Source: Acidobacteriaceae bacterium (GTDB taxonomy: Bacteria > Acidobacteriota > Terriglobia > Terriglobales > Acidobacteriaceae). Taken from it: a DNA stretch of 64,000 nucleotides. The notes below the pieces were generated by a model. That model saw only the letters and a program-made list of their open reading frames with translations. It did no database searches and had not been told where the DNA came from. Location: the NCBI GenBank assembly GCA_003151335.1, contig PLXE01000080.1, forward strand, positions 1 through 64,000, read 5' to 3'. The position numbers and the translations under genes are program-made. Below are positions 43,091-51,178 of the stretch, in pieces (position 1 is the first letter of the stretch; every line of letters begins with the position of its first letter).

Positions 43091-43687
43091 TTAGTTTTTC
43101 CGGTGCAGGTCAAAATGCGCGTGCATCGGCTTGTCGCCTGGCATCATGTAGGTCCAGTCCTCGGTGTGGTGGTTTGCATCAATGATGGTGAACACGGCGT
43201 GGTGCATGTGTCCGCGTTGCGTGCCACCGGAAATATCGACCAAATCGAATTCCACCGTCTTGCCGTCTGGCGAGGGTCTGGCCACCATCCGCGGCCGGTT
43301 CCCGGCGTCGCAGTAATGAACCAACGTGAGGCGATCTCCGTCCAGATACAGCATGGTGAGCGGATGATCGTAACGAGTCGGGTCGTCCGGCACTCCCACT
43401 GCGTACATTTCGTGCACGAGCGCGTTTCCTCGGGAAGTCACGCGCATCGAGATCTCCCCGGGCACCTTGTCGTCGAGGTCGGGCATCGGCGGGTCGAGGG
43501 TCAGCTTGGCAGTCCAGACACCAGCCAGAGTTTTTATGGAGTCGAAAGACTTTTGTGCGTCGGACATCGGCGCGGGATTGTCGACGGCCTTGTGTGCGTG
43601 TGCGTCGGACTGCGCGAAAGCCACGGCGGAGAGCGACATCAAAGCAGACATCAAAACAATGGACAGCGCAAAACGAGGTGATTTCAT
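43091..43687 (-). CDS. Secreted DUF1579-like protein
   Basis: 198 residues; GAGGAG seven bases before ATG 43687. Signal peptide MKSPRFALSIVLMSALMSLS with cleavage near AFAQ. The body is a lipocalin-like barrel: LAGVWTAKLTLDPPM, GNALVHEMYAV, HPLTMLYLDGDRLTLVHYCD, VEFDLVDISGGTQRGHMHHA, THH..EDWTYM. It is the first gene of the operon with the GntR regulator and ABC exporter, an uncommon companion. His-rich segments (HAHKAVD, MHHAVF, MHAHFDLH) might bind metal; that is inference. Confidence 0.7.
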   Translation of the reverse strand: MKSPRFALSIVLMSALMSLSAVAFAQSDAHAHKAVDNPAPMSDAQKSFDSIKTLAGVWTAKLTLDPPMPDLDDKVPGEISMRVTSRGNALVHEMYAVGVPDDPTRYDHPLTMLYLDGDRLTLVHYCDAGNRPRMVARPSPDGKTVEFDLVDISGGTQRGHMHHAVFTIIDANHHTEDWTYMMPGDKPMHAHFDLHRKN

Positions 43688-43786
43688 GTTTATTCTCCTC
43701 ACGAAGTTCATTTCTTGTTTGCTCTCGGGCCAGGGTTATTCGCTGACGTCGATGAGCGCAAATGAACTCTGCATGTTTTATACTGC

Positions 43787-43800
43787 TATAGTTAACTATA
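43787..43800. promoter_or_regulatory. Palindromic operator candidate for the GntR-type regulator
   Basis: TATAGTTAACTATA is a perfect 14-base inverted repeat in an A/T-rich patch about 100 bases before the ATG of the first operon gene (43687). GntR dimers bind short palindromes, and the encoded regulator lies in the same operon, so autoregulation is likely. Confidence 0.5.
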
Positions 43801-43990
43801 ACACTATGCGCATGTCAAGCAGTTTCTGATTTTTCGTGTAAGCCGCCATCCGCATAAGGACAAAGGGCCCTCGTGGCCCCGCTGGCGCGACCAGCATTTC
43901 GCTTAATCGGGAGCTCGGGCCTGCCCGCCCGAGAAACGGCCAAATCCTGATTAGTCGGCAACCCGACAACTGATCCGCTGCCACCCCTTC

Positions 43991-44152
43991 AGAGACTGTG
44001 TCGCAACCCATATTGGTTTGCGGGAGTGGAAGGAATCACACAAAATTCAGCCCCGAATGGGGCGGAAGAGCTTAACCAAGCGCCTCAGCGCTGGGTAAAG
44101 TGGGAAATGTGACCTAGTCCGTAGGGACGACAGAGGTTGCGACACAGACTCT
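43991..44152. repeat. Non-autonomous repeat element with 18-bp terminal inverted repeats, copy 1
   Basis: AGAGACTGTGTCGCAACC (43991-44008) is inverted to GGTTGCGACACAGACTCT (44135-44152), 17 of 18 matching. Inside are AGCCCCGAATGGGGCGGAAG, CTGGGTAAAGTGGG and GTAGGGACGACAGA, phrases common in Terriglobia intergenic repeats. A related element lies at 53783-53996. The gap 43801-44203 has no gene. Confidence 0.7.
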
Positions 44153-44203
44153 TCAGCCCTTTGACTTTGGCGCCAAGCATCTAAATAATTGAACTCATCC
44201 GCC

Positions 44204-45076
44204 ATGGACATCTACGAGCAGATCGTTGAGCTTCGCCGCCAGGGACGCCGCGGTGCTGTGGCCACCATCACCAACGTCCGCGGTTCGATCCCGTCGTTCC
44301 AGACCGCGAAGATGCTGGTGCGCGACGATGGCTCCATTGTGGGCACCATCGGCGGCGGCTGCGTGGAAGCCGAGGTTTGGCAGGTCGCGCGCGAAGTGAT
44401 GGAAGAGGAGAAGCCGCGCTCGCTGACTTTCAACCTCAACAACAATCCTAAGTACGACACTGGCCTGGTCTGCGGCGGCACACTGGAAATCTTCATCGAA
44501 CCGGTGCTTCCGCCCGCGCTGCTCTACATCTTTGGCGCCGGCCACGTCGCCTATAACCTGTATAAAGTCGCGGCGATGGCCGGCTTCGACGTGGTCGTGG
44601 TGGATGACCGCGAGGCGTACGCCAACCGCGAGCGTTTCCCCGAGGCGCGCGAAGTGATTGCCCGCGATTTCGAGCTGGCGACGGCGCAACTGAATCCGCC
44701 CGAATCGTCGTACATTGTCATCGTTACGCGCGGGCACCGCGACGACATGCGCGTGCTGCGCTGGGCCATCAATACGCGCGCGCGCTATCTCGGCATGATT
44801 GGCTCACGCCGCAAGACCATCTCCATCTACAAGGAACTGGAGAAAGAAGGGATACCCGCCGAGAAATTCAAGGACGTGCATGCGCCCGTGGGTCTTGAGA
44901 TCGGCGCGGTCACGCCGGAAGAGATCGCGGTTGCCATTGTGGCCGAGATGATTGCCGTCCGTCGGCACGCGCTGACGGAAGTTCCCAGCAAGATGTATTG
45001 CTACCCTCTCGGTAACGCTGCCGCGCATGATGAGCAGGATGCGGCCATCGAAGAAGGTCCCGGCCACATTTCGTGA
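44204..45076 (+). CDS. XdhC/CoxI-family protein
   Basis: 290 residues from ATG 44204; a TTG at 44189 is in frame. The N-terminal XdhC_CoxI domain has GAVATITNVRGSIPS, GSIVGTIGGGCVEAEVW and CGGTLEIFIEPV. The C-terminal Rossmann-like XdhC_C domain has LLYIFGAGHVAYNLYKVAAM, VVVVDDREAYANRERFPEA, YIVIVTRGHRDDMRVL, YLGMIGSRRKT and AVTPEEIAVAIVAEMIAV. Such proteins insert or sulphurate molybdenum cofactor in xanthine or CO dehydrogenases. No xdhA/xdhB or cox genes are in the window, so its target is elsewhere. Confidence 0.87.
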   Translation: MDIYEQIVELRRQGRRGAVATITNVRGSIPSFQTAKMLVRDDGSIVGTIGGGCVEAEVWQVAREVMEEEKPRSLTFNLNNNPKYDTGLVCGGTLEIFIEPVLPPALLYIFGAGHVAYNLYKVAAMAGFDVVVVDDREAYANRERFPEAREVIARDFELATAQLNPPESSYIVIVTRGHRDDMRVLRWAINTRARYLGMIGSRRKTISIYKELEKEGIPAEKFKDVHAPVGLEIGAVTPEEIAVAIVAEMIAVRRHALTEVPSKMYCYPLGNAAAHDEQDAAIEEGPGHIS

Positions 45077-45080
45077 CCGT

Positions 45081-46502
45081 CTATCGCCGGTTGTCCGTCT
45101 GTGGCTCGGGATGGATGAGTACGCGGAACAACTCCGGCAGTTCCTGGCGAAATCGGCTTTCCATCGTGGTCTGTATGTCGTGTACGCGCGAGAGTGGCAG
45201 ATCGTCGTTCATGGTGCAATGCAGCGACAGGTAGAGCCGCCCGCCAACCCGTTTGAACACAAGATCGTGCATGTCCACGACTTCAGGAAATCCCTCCCTC
45301 ACCTGTTGTAGCCGGTCTTCAAAGCCCGGCGCGCGCACCAGCCCATCGCTGGTTTCAATGGTTGCCGGTTCGCTCTCGATGTGGGTGAGAATGCTGGAGA
45401 TCTCGGCTACCTCCTCCTTCATCTCGCTTTCCAGGCGGGTGACGCGATCGTGTGCCTCCTTCAGGCTGAGTTTTTCGTCGAGTTCAACATGCTGCTCCAC
45501 ATGCAAACTGCCGCCGAGGTCCTGCACGCTGATGTCATGCACGTTGAGGTTGTTGCGCGTGGCCACCGCCCGAATCCGGTCGAAGAGGCTCTCCTGCCGG
45601 CTGGCCCGCGAAACCGCGTTCACCACCACGTCGGCATCAGGCAGAACGGCGCGGATGCGGGCGGCAACTTCGTTGGAGACCTGCTCCGACTTCTGGAACG
45701 TCACATTGCGCGACATGGCCACGGAGACGTCGGCGAAATAGTGGCTGCCGCCCCGCCTGATCCGCACCCGATCCACTTCCAGCACGCCGTTCACACGATA
45801 AACTTCTTCGATAATCCGGTTGCGCACGCCGGCGGGAGCGGCGTCCAGCAACGCGTCAATGGTCTGCCGTGCCAGGCGCCAACTGACGTACACCACAATG
45901 CAAGCCACGCACAGGGCGGCGATCGCATCGGCCTTCGCCAGTTCGGGCCGCGCGTACCATCGTCCCGCCAGCACCAGGGCCAATCCCAAAATGACGACCG
46001 CGCTGGACCAGATGTCGGTGCTGAAGTGCAGGGCATCGGCGTGCAGCGCCTGGCTGTCATACTTGTCGGCTATGCGCCGCAGGCGGCGGGAACGCCAGTA
46101 GTCCACCACAATCGACGTTCCCATGACCGCAAATGCCCAGATGCTGGGCTCAATGTGGACGAAATGAAAGAAGAGACGCTTCAATGCCTCATATACGATC
46201 CAGACGCAGGTCAGCAGCAACAAGCCGGTTTCGAGAAAAGCGGAGAAGCTTTCGATTTTTCCGTGGCCATACTGGTGATCGGCATCGGCGGGTTTGTCGG
46301 AGACGCGGACCGAAAAATACGTGATGGCCGCCGCCACCAGATCGAGGCCGGAGTGCGCCGCCTCGGAGAGGATGCCCAGACTGCCGGTCGTCATGCCGAC
46401 CATTGCCTTCAGCAGCGTGATGGCAACTGCGGCATAGATGGAATTGAGGGCGACCGCTTTCTTCTCCTGCCTCATGCCCGCGGTCGCGACCGACTCCGCC
46501 AT
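45081..46502 (-). CDS. Cation diffusion facilitator family transporter with extended C-terminus
   Basis: 473 residues from ATG 46502; an in-frame GTG at 46517 is possible. CDF membrane domain (residues about 10-215) with the metal-binding pattern SEAAHSGLDLVAA (a variant of HSxxD) and HADALHFSTDIWSS (HxxxD on helix V), plus the HQYGHGKIES motif. The C-terminal half is about 250 residues with two or more ferredoxin-like cytosolic modules (RGGSHYFADVSVAMSRNVTF, LHVEQHVELDEKLS, GGRLYLSLHCTMNDDLPLS), longer than the usual single one. Exports zinc, iron or manganese using proton exchange. It converges on XdhC with only a 4-base gap. Confidence 0.87.
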   Translation of the reverse strand: MAESVATAGMRQEKKAVALNSIYAAVAITLLKAMVGMTTGSLGILSEAAHSGLDLVAAAITYFSVRVSDKPADADHQYGHGKIESFSAFLETGLLLLTCVWIVYEALKRLFFHFVHIEPSIWAFAVMGTSIVVDYWRSRRLRRIADKYDSQALHADALHFSTDIWSSAVVILGLALVLAGRWYARPELAKADAIAALCVACIVVYVSWRLARQTIDALLDAAPAGVRNRIIEEVYRVNGVLEVDRVRIRRGGSHYFADVSVAMSRNVTFQKSEQVSNEVAARIRAVLPDADVVVNAVSRASRQESLFDRIRAVATRNNLNVHDISVQDLGGSLHVEQHVELDEKLSLKEAHDRVTRLESEMKEEVAEISSILTHIESEPATIETSDGLVRAPGFEDRLQQVREGFPEVVDMHDLVFKRVGGRLYLSLHCTMNDDLPLSRVHDIQTTMESRFRQELPELFRVLIHPEPQTDNRR

Positions 46503-46657
46503 AGTTCGATTATTCACCTTCCGCTTAAATCCGCAAGCTCTGAACTACCCGCCTGAAGCTAGCTTCTGACGACAGTCCGCCTGAATGTGATACATTTTTG
46601 TATCCATCTACCTGCTCCGCCTGAGGGCGGCATTTATTCCTGGAGGAACACCACTAC

Positions 46658-47812
46658 ATGTCACGCTCTACTTTCCTGGTTGTTGCGCTTTCGTGTGCTC
46701 TTAGCTGTGCCGCCTATGGCCAGAAGCCGAGTTCGAACCAAGCCCCTGCTGCACCTGCGGCGTCCCCGGCGACGACGCAAAGCTCGCCGCCGCCTTCCGG
46801 TACTGGCGCACCTGCAGGTCCCGCAAACGCCGACGCCACCAAGGTCCCCATGGATGAAGCGGTCATCACTCTGAAAAATGTCTGCCAGCCCAAGGCTGGC
46901 GCCACAACGCCGCCCCCCGGTTGCGTAAGCGGCATGACGCGCGAGCAGTTTGAGAAGATGATCACCGCGCTACAACAACCCGACAAGCCCCCCATGCCTT
47001 TCGAGGTGAGGCGCAACTTCGCCTCGCAATACGCGAAAATGCTGGTCTTTGCCGACGCCGCCCGCGAGCTGAATCTGGAGAACGATCCTCGCTATGTGCT
47101 GATTTTCCAGTTTGTCAGAAATCAAATCCTGACCGACGCCCTGAACCAGCACATCGTCCAGGAGTACTCGCATCTTCCCGATCAGCAGATCGAAGACTAT
47201 TACAAGCAGAACCCCAAGAAGTACGTGGAAGCCACGCTGCAGCGCATCATGGTCCCGCGGGCCGCCGCCAGCGGCGACAAGCCCAAGCCCAACGAGGCCG
47301 AGGAAAAAGCTTACGCGGACAAAATCAGGGAGCGCTGGGTCGCGGGTGAGGACCCGGCTAAGTTGGAAAAAGAAGCGATGGAGCACGCCGGTCTCACCAA
47401 TTCCCCGCCTGATGTCAATCTCGGCGCGCGCCGTCCCGGCACCTTGCCGGAAGCCCATGAAGCGGTCTTCGAGTTGAAACCCGCGGAGGTTTCCCAGGTG
47501 TTTTCCGACCCTGGATCGCTCTACATTTACAAGGTGGTTTCGTTTCGCCAAGTTCCGCTCAGCGAAGTTAAGGCGACCATCTCGTCCACTTTGCAGCGGC
47601 AAATGATCACCGATAAGATTGAACAGATCCAGAAGTCGGCGACCATAGTCCTCAACGATGCTTACTTTGGGCCGGAGACGCCGCCGACCGTCCATCAAAC
47701 CATCATCACCCCAAAGGGAGCCGCAGGTGCTAAGCCGAACTCAGGATCGGCTCCGCCGAATCCCACTGCAACGCCTGCTCCGGCGCCGAAACCGGAGGCG
47801 CCTCCAAAATAG
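46658..47812 (+). CDS. Periplasmic peptidyl-prolyl isomerase (parvulin/SurA-PrsA-like)
   Basis: 384 residues; GGAGG upstream. Signal peptide ending near SCAAYGQ, then a low-complexity Pro/Ala linker (25-60). The chaperone-like helical part follows (KMLVFADAARELNLENDPRY, IEDYYKQNPKKYVEATLQRI), then the parvulin domain with NLGARRPGTLPEAHEAVFEL and PAEVSQVFSDPGSLYIYKVV. The C-terminus is again Pro/Ala-rich. Helps fold outer-membrane or exported proteins. The next gene starts 2 bases after its stop. Confidence 0.75.
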   Translation: MSRSTFLVVALSCALSCAAYGQKPSSNQAPAAPAASPATTQSSPPPSGTGAPAGPANADATKVPMDEAVITLKNVCQPKAGATTPPPGCVSGMTREQFEKMITALQQPDKPPMPFEVRRNFASQYAKMLVFADAARELNLENDPRYVLIFQFVRNQILTDALNQHIVQEYSHLPDQQIEDYYKQNPKKYVEATLQRIMVPRAAASGDKPKPNEAEEKAYADKIRERWVAGEDPAKLEKEAMEHAGLTNSPPDVNLGARRPGTLPEAHEAVFELKPAEVSQVFSDPGSLYIYKVVSFRQVPLSEVKATISSTLQRQMITDKIEQIQKSATIVLNDAYFGPETPPTVHQTIITPKGAAGAKPNSGSAPPNPTATPAPAPKPEAPPK

Positions 47813-47814
47813 TC

Positions 47815-48867
47815 ATGCCGCCGGAACGAACTGTCCTGGTCACCGGGATCGCGGGGAATCTGGGCGCCCGGTTACTGCCGTTGCTTTCCGATTTTCACGT
47901 GGTGGGCGTGGACATGCGCCCACCCGGCAGTTCCGGCCTGGCGAGGTTCGAGCAAGCGGATCTGGGCCGTGAGCCGTCTTGCTGGCAACTCATTGGGTTG
48001 CTGCGGGAAACCGGTGCGCGGTCCGTAATTCATCTGGCGTTCGTTTTCGATCCCCAACGCTCCGGCATCTCGGACCTGGAACGGATGTGGCAGATCAATG
48101 TCGCTGGCACGGCGCGGGTCATGGAAGCCGTAAGCGTCGTCAATCGCACCGGCGGCCAAATCAGGCAGTTCATTTTTCCCAGCAGTGTCGCGGTGTACGG
48201 TCCGGAGACCGCAGGGCCGGTGAAAGAAGAAGCTCCGCTGCGCGCCCACACGCTGCCCTACGCCATTCACCAACGCGAGTGCGACGAGGTGGTCCGCTAC
48301 CGGGCCGAGAGCCTCGGCGACTGTCACACTTATATTGTGCGCCCTCACATTCTTGCGGGCGCCAGTGTGCAGAATTACATGATGGGAGCGTTGCGCGGGA
48401 CTCCACTGGGCAGCAGCAAACGCGCCGCCCGCATGCGGGCTGCGAGCAAGCGGTTGCCCTGGTTGCTGCCTCGCGGCACGAGATATCTGGAGAAGCGCTT
48501 CCAGTTTGTACACGTGGACGACATGGCGCGATTGCTGGTGCACCTATTGAACCGGCCGGCCAGCGATCCGTCACTCACCATTTTGAACGTTGCCGGTCGC
48601 GGAGAAGCCATCACCGTTCAACGCTGCGCTGAGATAGCGCAAGCCAAGATCAAACGTGTTCCCACACGGGCCGCGTGCCACGCCGTCCTCCGCCTGTTGT
48701 GGAAGCTGGGGATTTCCTCGATTCCCCCCGCCGCTCTGCCCTACCTGATTGGCTCGTACACCATGGATACCACCCGGCTGCAGCATTTCCTCGGGGATGA
48801 GTACGCCCGCGTTATTCAATTCACCATGGAAGATGCGCTGCGCGACAGCTTTAAGAACAGTGGCTAG
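47815..48867 (+). CDS. NAD-dependent epimerase/dehydratase (extended SDR)
   Basis: 350 residues. Rossmann motif TVLVTGIAGNLGARLLPLL (GxxGxxG), the IHLAF strand, FPSSVAVYGPE and the active-site pair Y-x3-K/Q region YAIHQRECDEVV, where the usual YxxxK Lys is Gln. Closest to UDP-glucose-4-epimerase-type or NAD-dependent sugar epimerases. The missing catalytic Lys means activity is uncertain. The end (LYTMDTTRLQHFLGDEY) is normal. Co-transcribed with the isomerase. Confidence 0.75.
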   Translation: MPPERTVLVTGIAGNLGARLLPLLSDFHVVGVDMRPPGSSGLARFEQADLGREPSCWQLIGLLRETGARSVIHLAFVFDPQRSGISDLERMWQINVAGTARVMEAVSVVNRTGGQIRQFIFPSSVAVYGPETAGPVKEEAPLRAHTLPYAIHQRECDEVVRYRAESLGDCHTYIVRPHILAGASVQNYMMGALRGTPLGSSKRAARMRAASKRLPWLLPRGTRYLEKRFQFVHVDDMARLLVHLLNRPASDPSLTILNVAGRGEAITVQRCAEIAQAKIKRVPTRAACHAVLRLLWKLGISSIPPAALPYLIGSYTMDTTRLQHFLGDEYARVIQFTMEDALRDSFKNSG

Positions 48868-48952
48868 TGGTCAGGGATCAGCGGTTAGGGGTTGGGGATC
48901 AAGGGTTAGGGGCTAGAAACCAACTTGCCTGCATTATTCATGAACTTTGAAT

Positions 48953-49083
48953 TGTCATCCTGAGCGGAGCGCCCGCAAAAGGATTTCCGACCCGCTGCTT
49001 TTCGGGGGCCCCAACGAGCGCTGCCTTTGCGCCCGTTGGGGTGATGTGCGGGTCGGGCGGGCGCGCAGTCGAAGGATCTGCGG
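48953..49083. repeat. TCATCC-type repeat interrupted by a palindromic hairpin
   Basis: TGTCATCCTGAGCGGAGC starts and GCGCAGTCGAAGGATCTGCG ends the element. Between them a hairpin CCCCAACGAGCGC..GCGCCCGTTGGGG (about 49010-49042) resembles the hairpin at 53889-53922. The 300-base gap 48868-49173 also has several TAGGGGCTAG/CTAGCCCCT inverted phrases; no gene is visible. Confidence 0.6.
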
Positions 49084-49173
49084 TTCTATCTGTAGCGGTG
49101 TCCGTTCACTTCTGTCACGCCGTAACGCGACTGGAAAACTAATCCCTAATCCCTAGCCCCTGACCCCTAGCCC

Positions 49174-49971
49174 CTATTTCTTCCCCCGATACAATCCCGC
49201 AATCCCAAACGTGTAAGGCGTCCACGTCACTTCACGGAAACCGGCGGCGCGCATTCGCTGCAACATCTCTTCCGGAGACGGAAAGCGCAGTACGGACGCG
49301 GGCAGATACGCATACGGACCGCGCACGCCGGAAATGAGCGTGCCAATGCCCGGCAGCACCCGCCGAAAGTACACTCGATACAATTTGCCGATCACACCCT
49401 TGGGCTCGCCGAAATCGAGAATGCCCATCTCGCCCGGGGGCGCAAGCACGCGGTAAATCTCGGCCAGTCCACGATCATAGTTGGCGAGATTGCGAAAACC
49501 AAAAGCGGCGGTCACCAGTTGAAATTGGCCCTCGGCAAACGGCAAGTTCAACGCGTCAGCCTCGACCCAGCGGATGTTCCTGCCGGCGGACTTCTGCTCT
49601 GCGCGCACCAGCATGGCGTGCGAGAAATCGACCCCGAAGATTTGCGTGGCGGCGCCATTCATGGTGGTCAAGCGGCGATGCAGGGCAAAGGCCATGTCGC
49701 CCGTCCCGCAGCACAGGTCGAGCACCTGCGCGTCAGGGCGTTGCAGCACCTCGCTGAAGAGGCGGGCAGTGCGGTTCCACCATACCCGGTCGATGTTCAT
49801 CGAGAGCACGTGGTTCAGCAAGTCATAGCGAGGTGCGATCGACGTGAACATATCGCGCACCGCCTCGGCGGCCGATGCTTCGTCTCGCGCTCCGGCCGGG
49901 GCAGCGCCCACGATGCGCTGATGAGTCGGGCGAGCCGAGGGTCCGAGCGGCGACTTGTCGTCCTGGGCCAA
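49174..49971 (-). CDS. ubiE: Ubiquinone/menaquinone methyltransferase
   Basis: 265 residues. UbiE/MenG signatures: FTSIAPRYDLLNHVLSMNID, the SAM-binding QVLDLCCGTGDMAFAL, IRWVEADALNLPFAEGQFQL, AAFGFRNLANYDRGLAEIYR and LDFGEPKGV. C-methylates demethylmenaquinone (or the ubiquinone precursor) using SAM. In an acidobacterium the product is probably menaquinone. An N-terminal extension of about 35 residues precedes the core. It starts 2 bases after the aroB stop. Confidence 0.9.
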   Translation of the reverse strand: MAQDDKSPLGPSARPTHQRIVGAAPAGARDEASAAEAVRDMFTSIAPRYDLLNHVLSMNIDRVWWNRTARLFSEVLQRPDAQVLDLCCGTGDMAFALHRRLTTMNGAATQIFGVDFSHAMLVRAEQKSAGRNIRWVEADALNLPFAEGQFQLVTAAFGFRNLANYDRGLAEIYRVLAPPGEMGILDFGEPKGVIGKLYRVYFRRVLPGIGTLISGVRGPYAYLPASVLRFPSPEEMLQRMRAAGFREVTWTPYTFGIAGLYRGKK

Positions 49972-49973
49972 CG

Positions 49974-51071
49974 CTATGCCTCTGACAACTTCTTGATTTC
50001 TTCGACCGCTTCGATGACCGCCTGTGTCGAAACGCTATTGACCACTTCGACCTTGCCGATCCCCGTCGGCAGAACGAAATGCGGCACACCGCCAACCGTT
50101 TTCTTGTCGGAGAGAAGCCGCCTGACGATACCTTCGCTGTTTACCTCAACCCTTGGCAAAGGCGCGTACGCGCGTACCAGCCCAATGATCCGTTGCGCAG
50201 TGAGCGAGTCGGTCATCTGCATTGTGGCCCCAATCATGGTGGCGGCAATCATTCCCCAGCCCACCGCCTCGCCATGAAGGAACTGCTTATAATCCGTCTC
50301 CGCCTCCAGCGCATGCCCGATGGTGTGTCCAAAGTTCAGGATGCGCCGTTCGCCGCTCTCCCGTTCGTCAGCGCTCACCACGTCCGCCTTCACGCGAATA
50401 CATTCCGTGATCAGCGTCTCCAACAGCGCGCCGTCACGGCGCAGCAAAGCGTCGCGCTGCGATTCCATCAACTCGAAGATGGCTGGGTTGCGAATCACGC
50501 CATACTTCATTGCCTCGAACAAGCCGGAGCGGTACTCACGCTCTGGCAGCGTCGCCAGCACATCAGGATCGGCAAGCACCGCGAGCGGCTGATAAAAGGT
50601 CCCGAGCAGGTTTTTGCCCGACTTCAGGTTCACTCCGGTCTTGCCACCGATCGCCGAATCAACCTGCGCGAGCAGCGTCGTCGGTATTTGCACGACGGGA
50701 ATTCCGCGCATGAAGATGGACGCGAGAAACCCCGCGACATCGCCCACCACTCCACCGCCCAGCGCCAGAATCACCGACCGGCGGTCGGCGCCGCGACTCA
50801 CCAGTTTCGAGGCGAGTTTTTCCAGTTGCGAGAGAGTCTTCGAGCGCTCTCCGTCTGGCATCTCGATGATTTCGACTTTGCGCCCGGCCTGGCTAAAACT
50901 CTTGCGCAGGATGTCGCCCCACGGCTTGCGCACGGGCGCCTGCGTCACCACAAAAACGCGCCAATCCAGAGGCACAGTAAGGCTCAGTGCGGCGGCCGCC
51001 GAGCGCAACAAGCCTCGCTCAACCAGCACTTCATAGGATCGTGACGAGGTGTGAACTGGGATGCGAGTCAA
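49974..51071 (-). CDS. aroB: 3-dehydroquinate synthase
   Basis: 365 residues from TTG 51071; a further TTG at 51119 is in frame. Converts DAHP to 3-dehydroquinate, second step of the shikimate pathway. Family motifs: GERSKTLSQLEKLASKLV, LALGGGVVGDVAGFLASIFM, IPTTLLAQVDSAIGGKTGVN, GKNLLGTFYQP, ESGERRILNFGHTIGHALEA and HGEAVGWGMIAAT. NAD and metal ligands are all in place. It runs divergently from nadB with a short shared upstream region. Confidence 0.92.
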   Translation of the reverse strand: MTRIPVHTSSRSYEVLVERGLLRSAAAALSLTVPLDWRVFVVTQAPVRKPWGDILRKSFSQAGRKVEIIEMPDGERSKTLSQLEKLASKLVSRGADRRSVILALGGGVVGDVAGFLASIFMRGIPVVQIPTTLLAQVDSAIGGKTGVNLKSGKNLLGTFYQPLAVLADPDVLATLPEREYRSGLFEAMKYGVIRNPAIFELMESQRDALLRRDGALLETLITECIRVKADVVSADERESGERRILNFGHTIGHALEAETDYKQFLHGEAVGWGMIAATMIGATMQMTDSLTAQRIIGLVRAYAPLPRVEVNSEGIVRRLLSDKKTVGGVPHFVLPTGIGKVEVVNSVSTQAVIEAVEEIKKLSEA

Positions 51072-51178
51072 GGTTCTAGTGTAAAGGATGAGAGTTGCTG
51101 CTGCACTCGCTCTGTGCAATTCCCCATTTGGTTTGGCCGTCTCATATACCGAATCCCGCGCTCCGTCTGCGTGCTACC

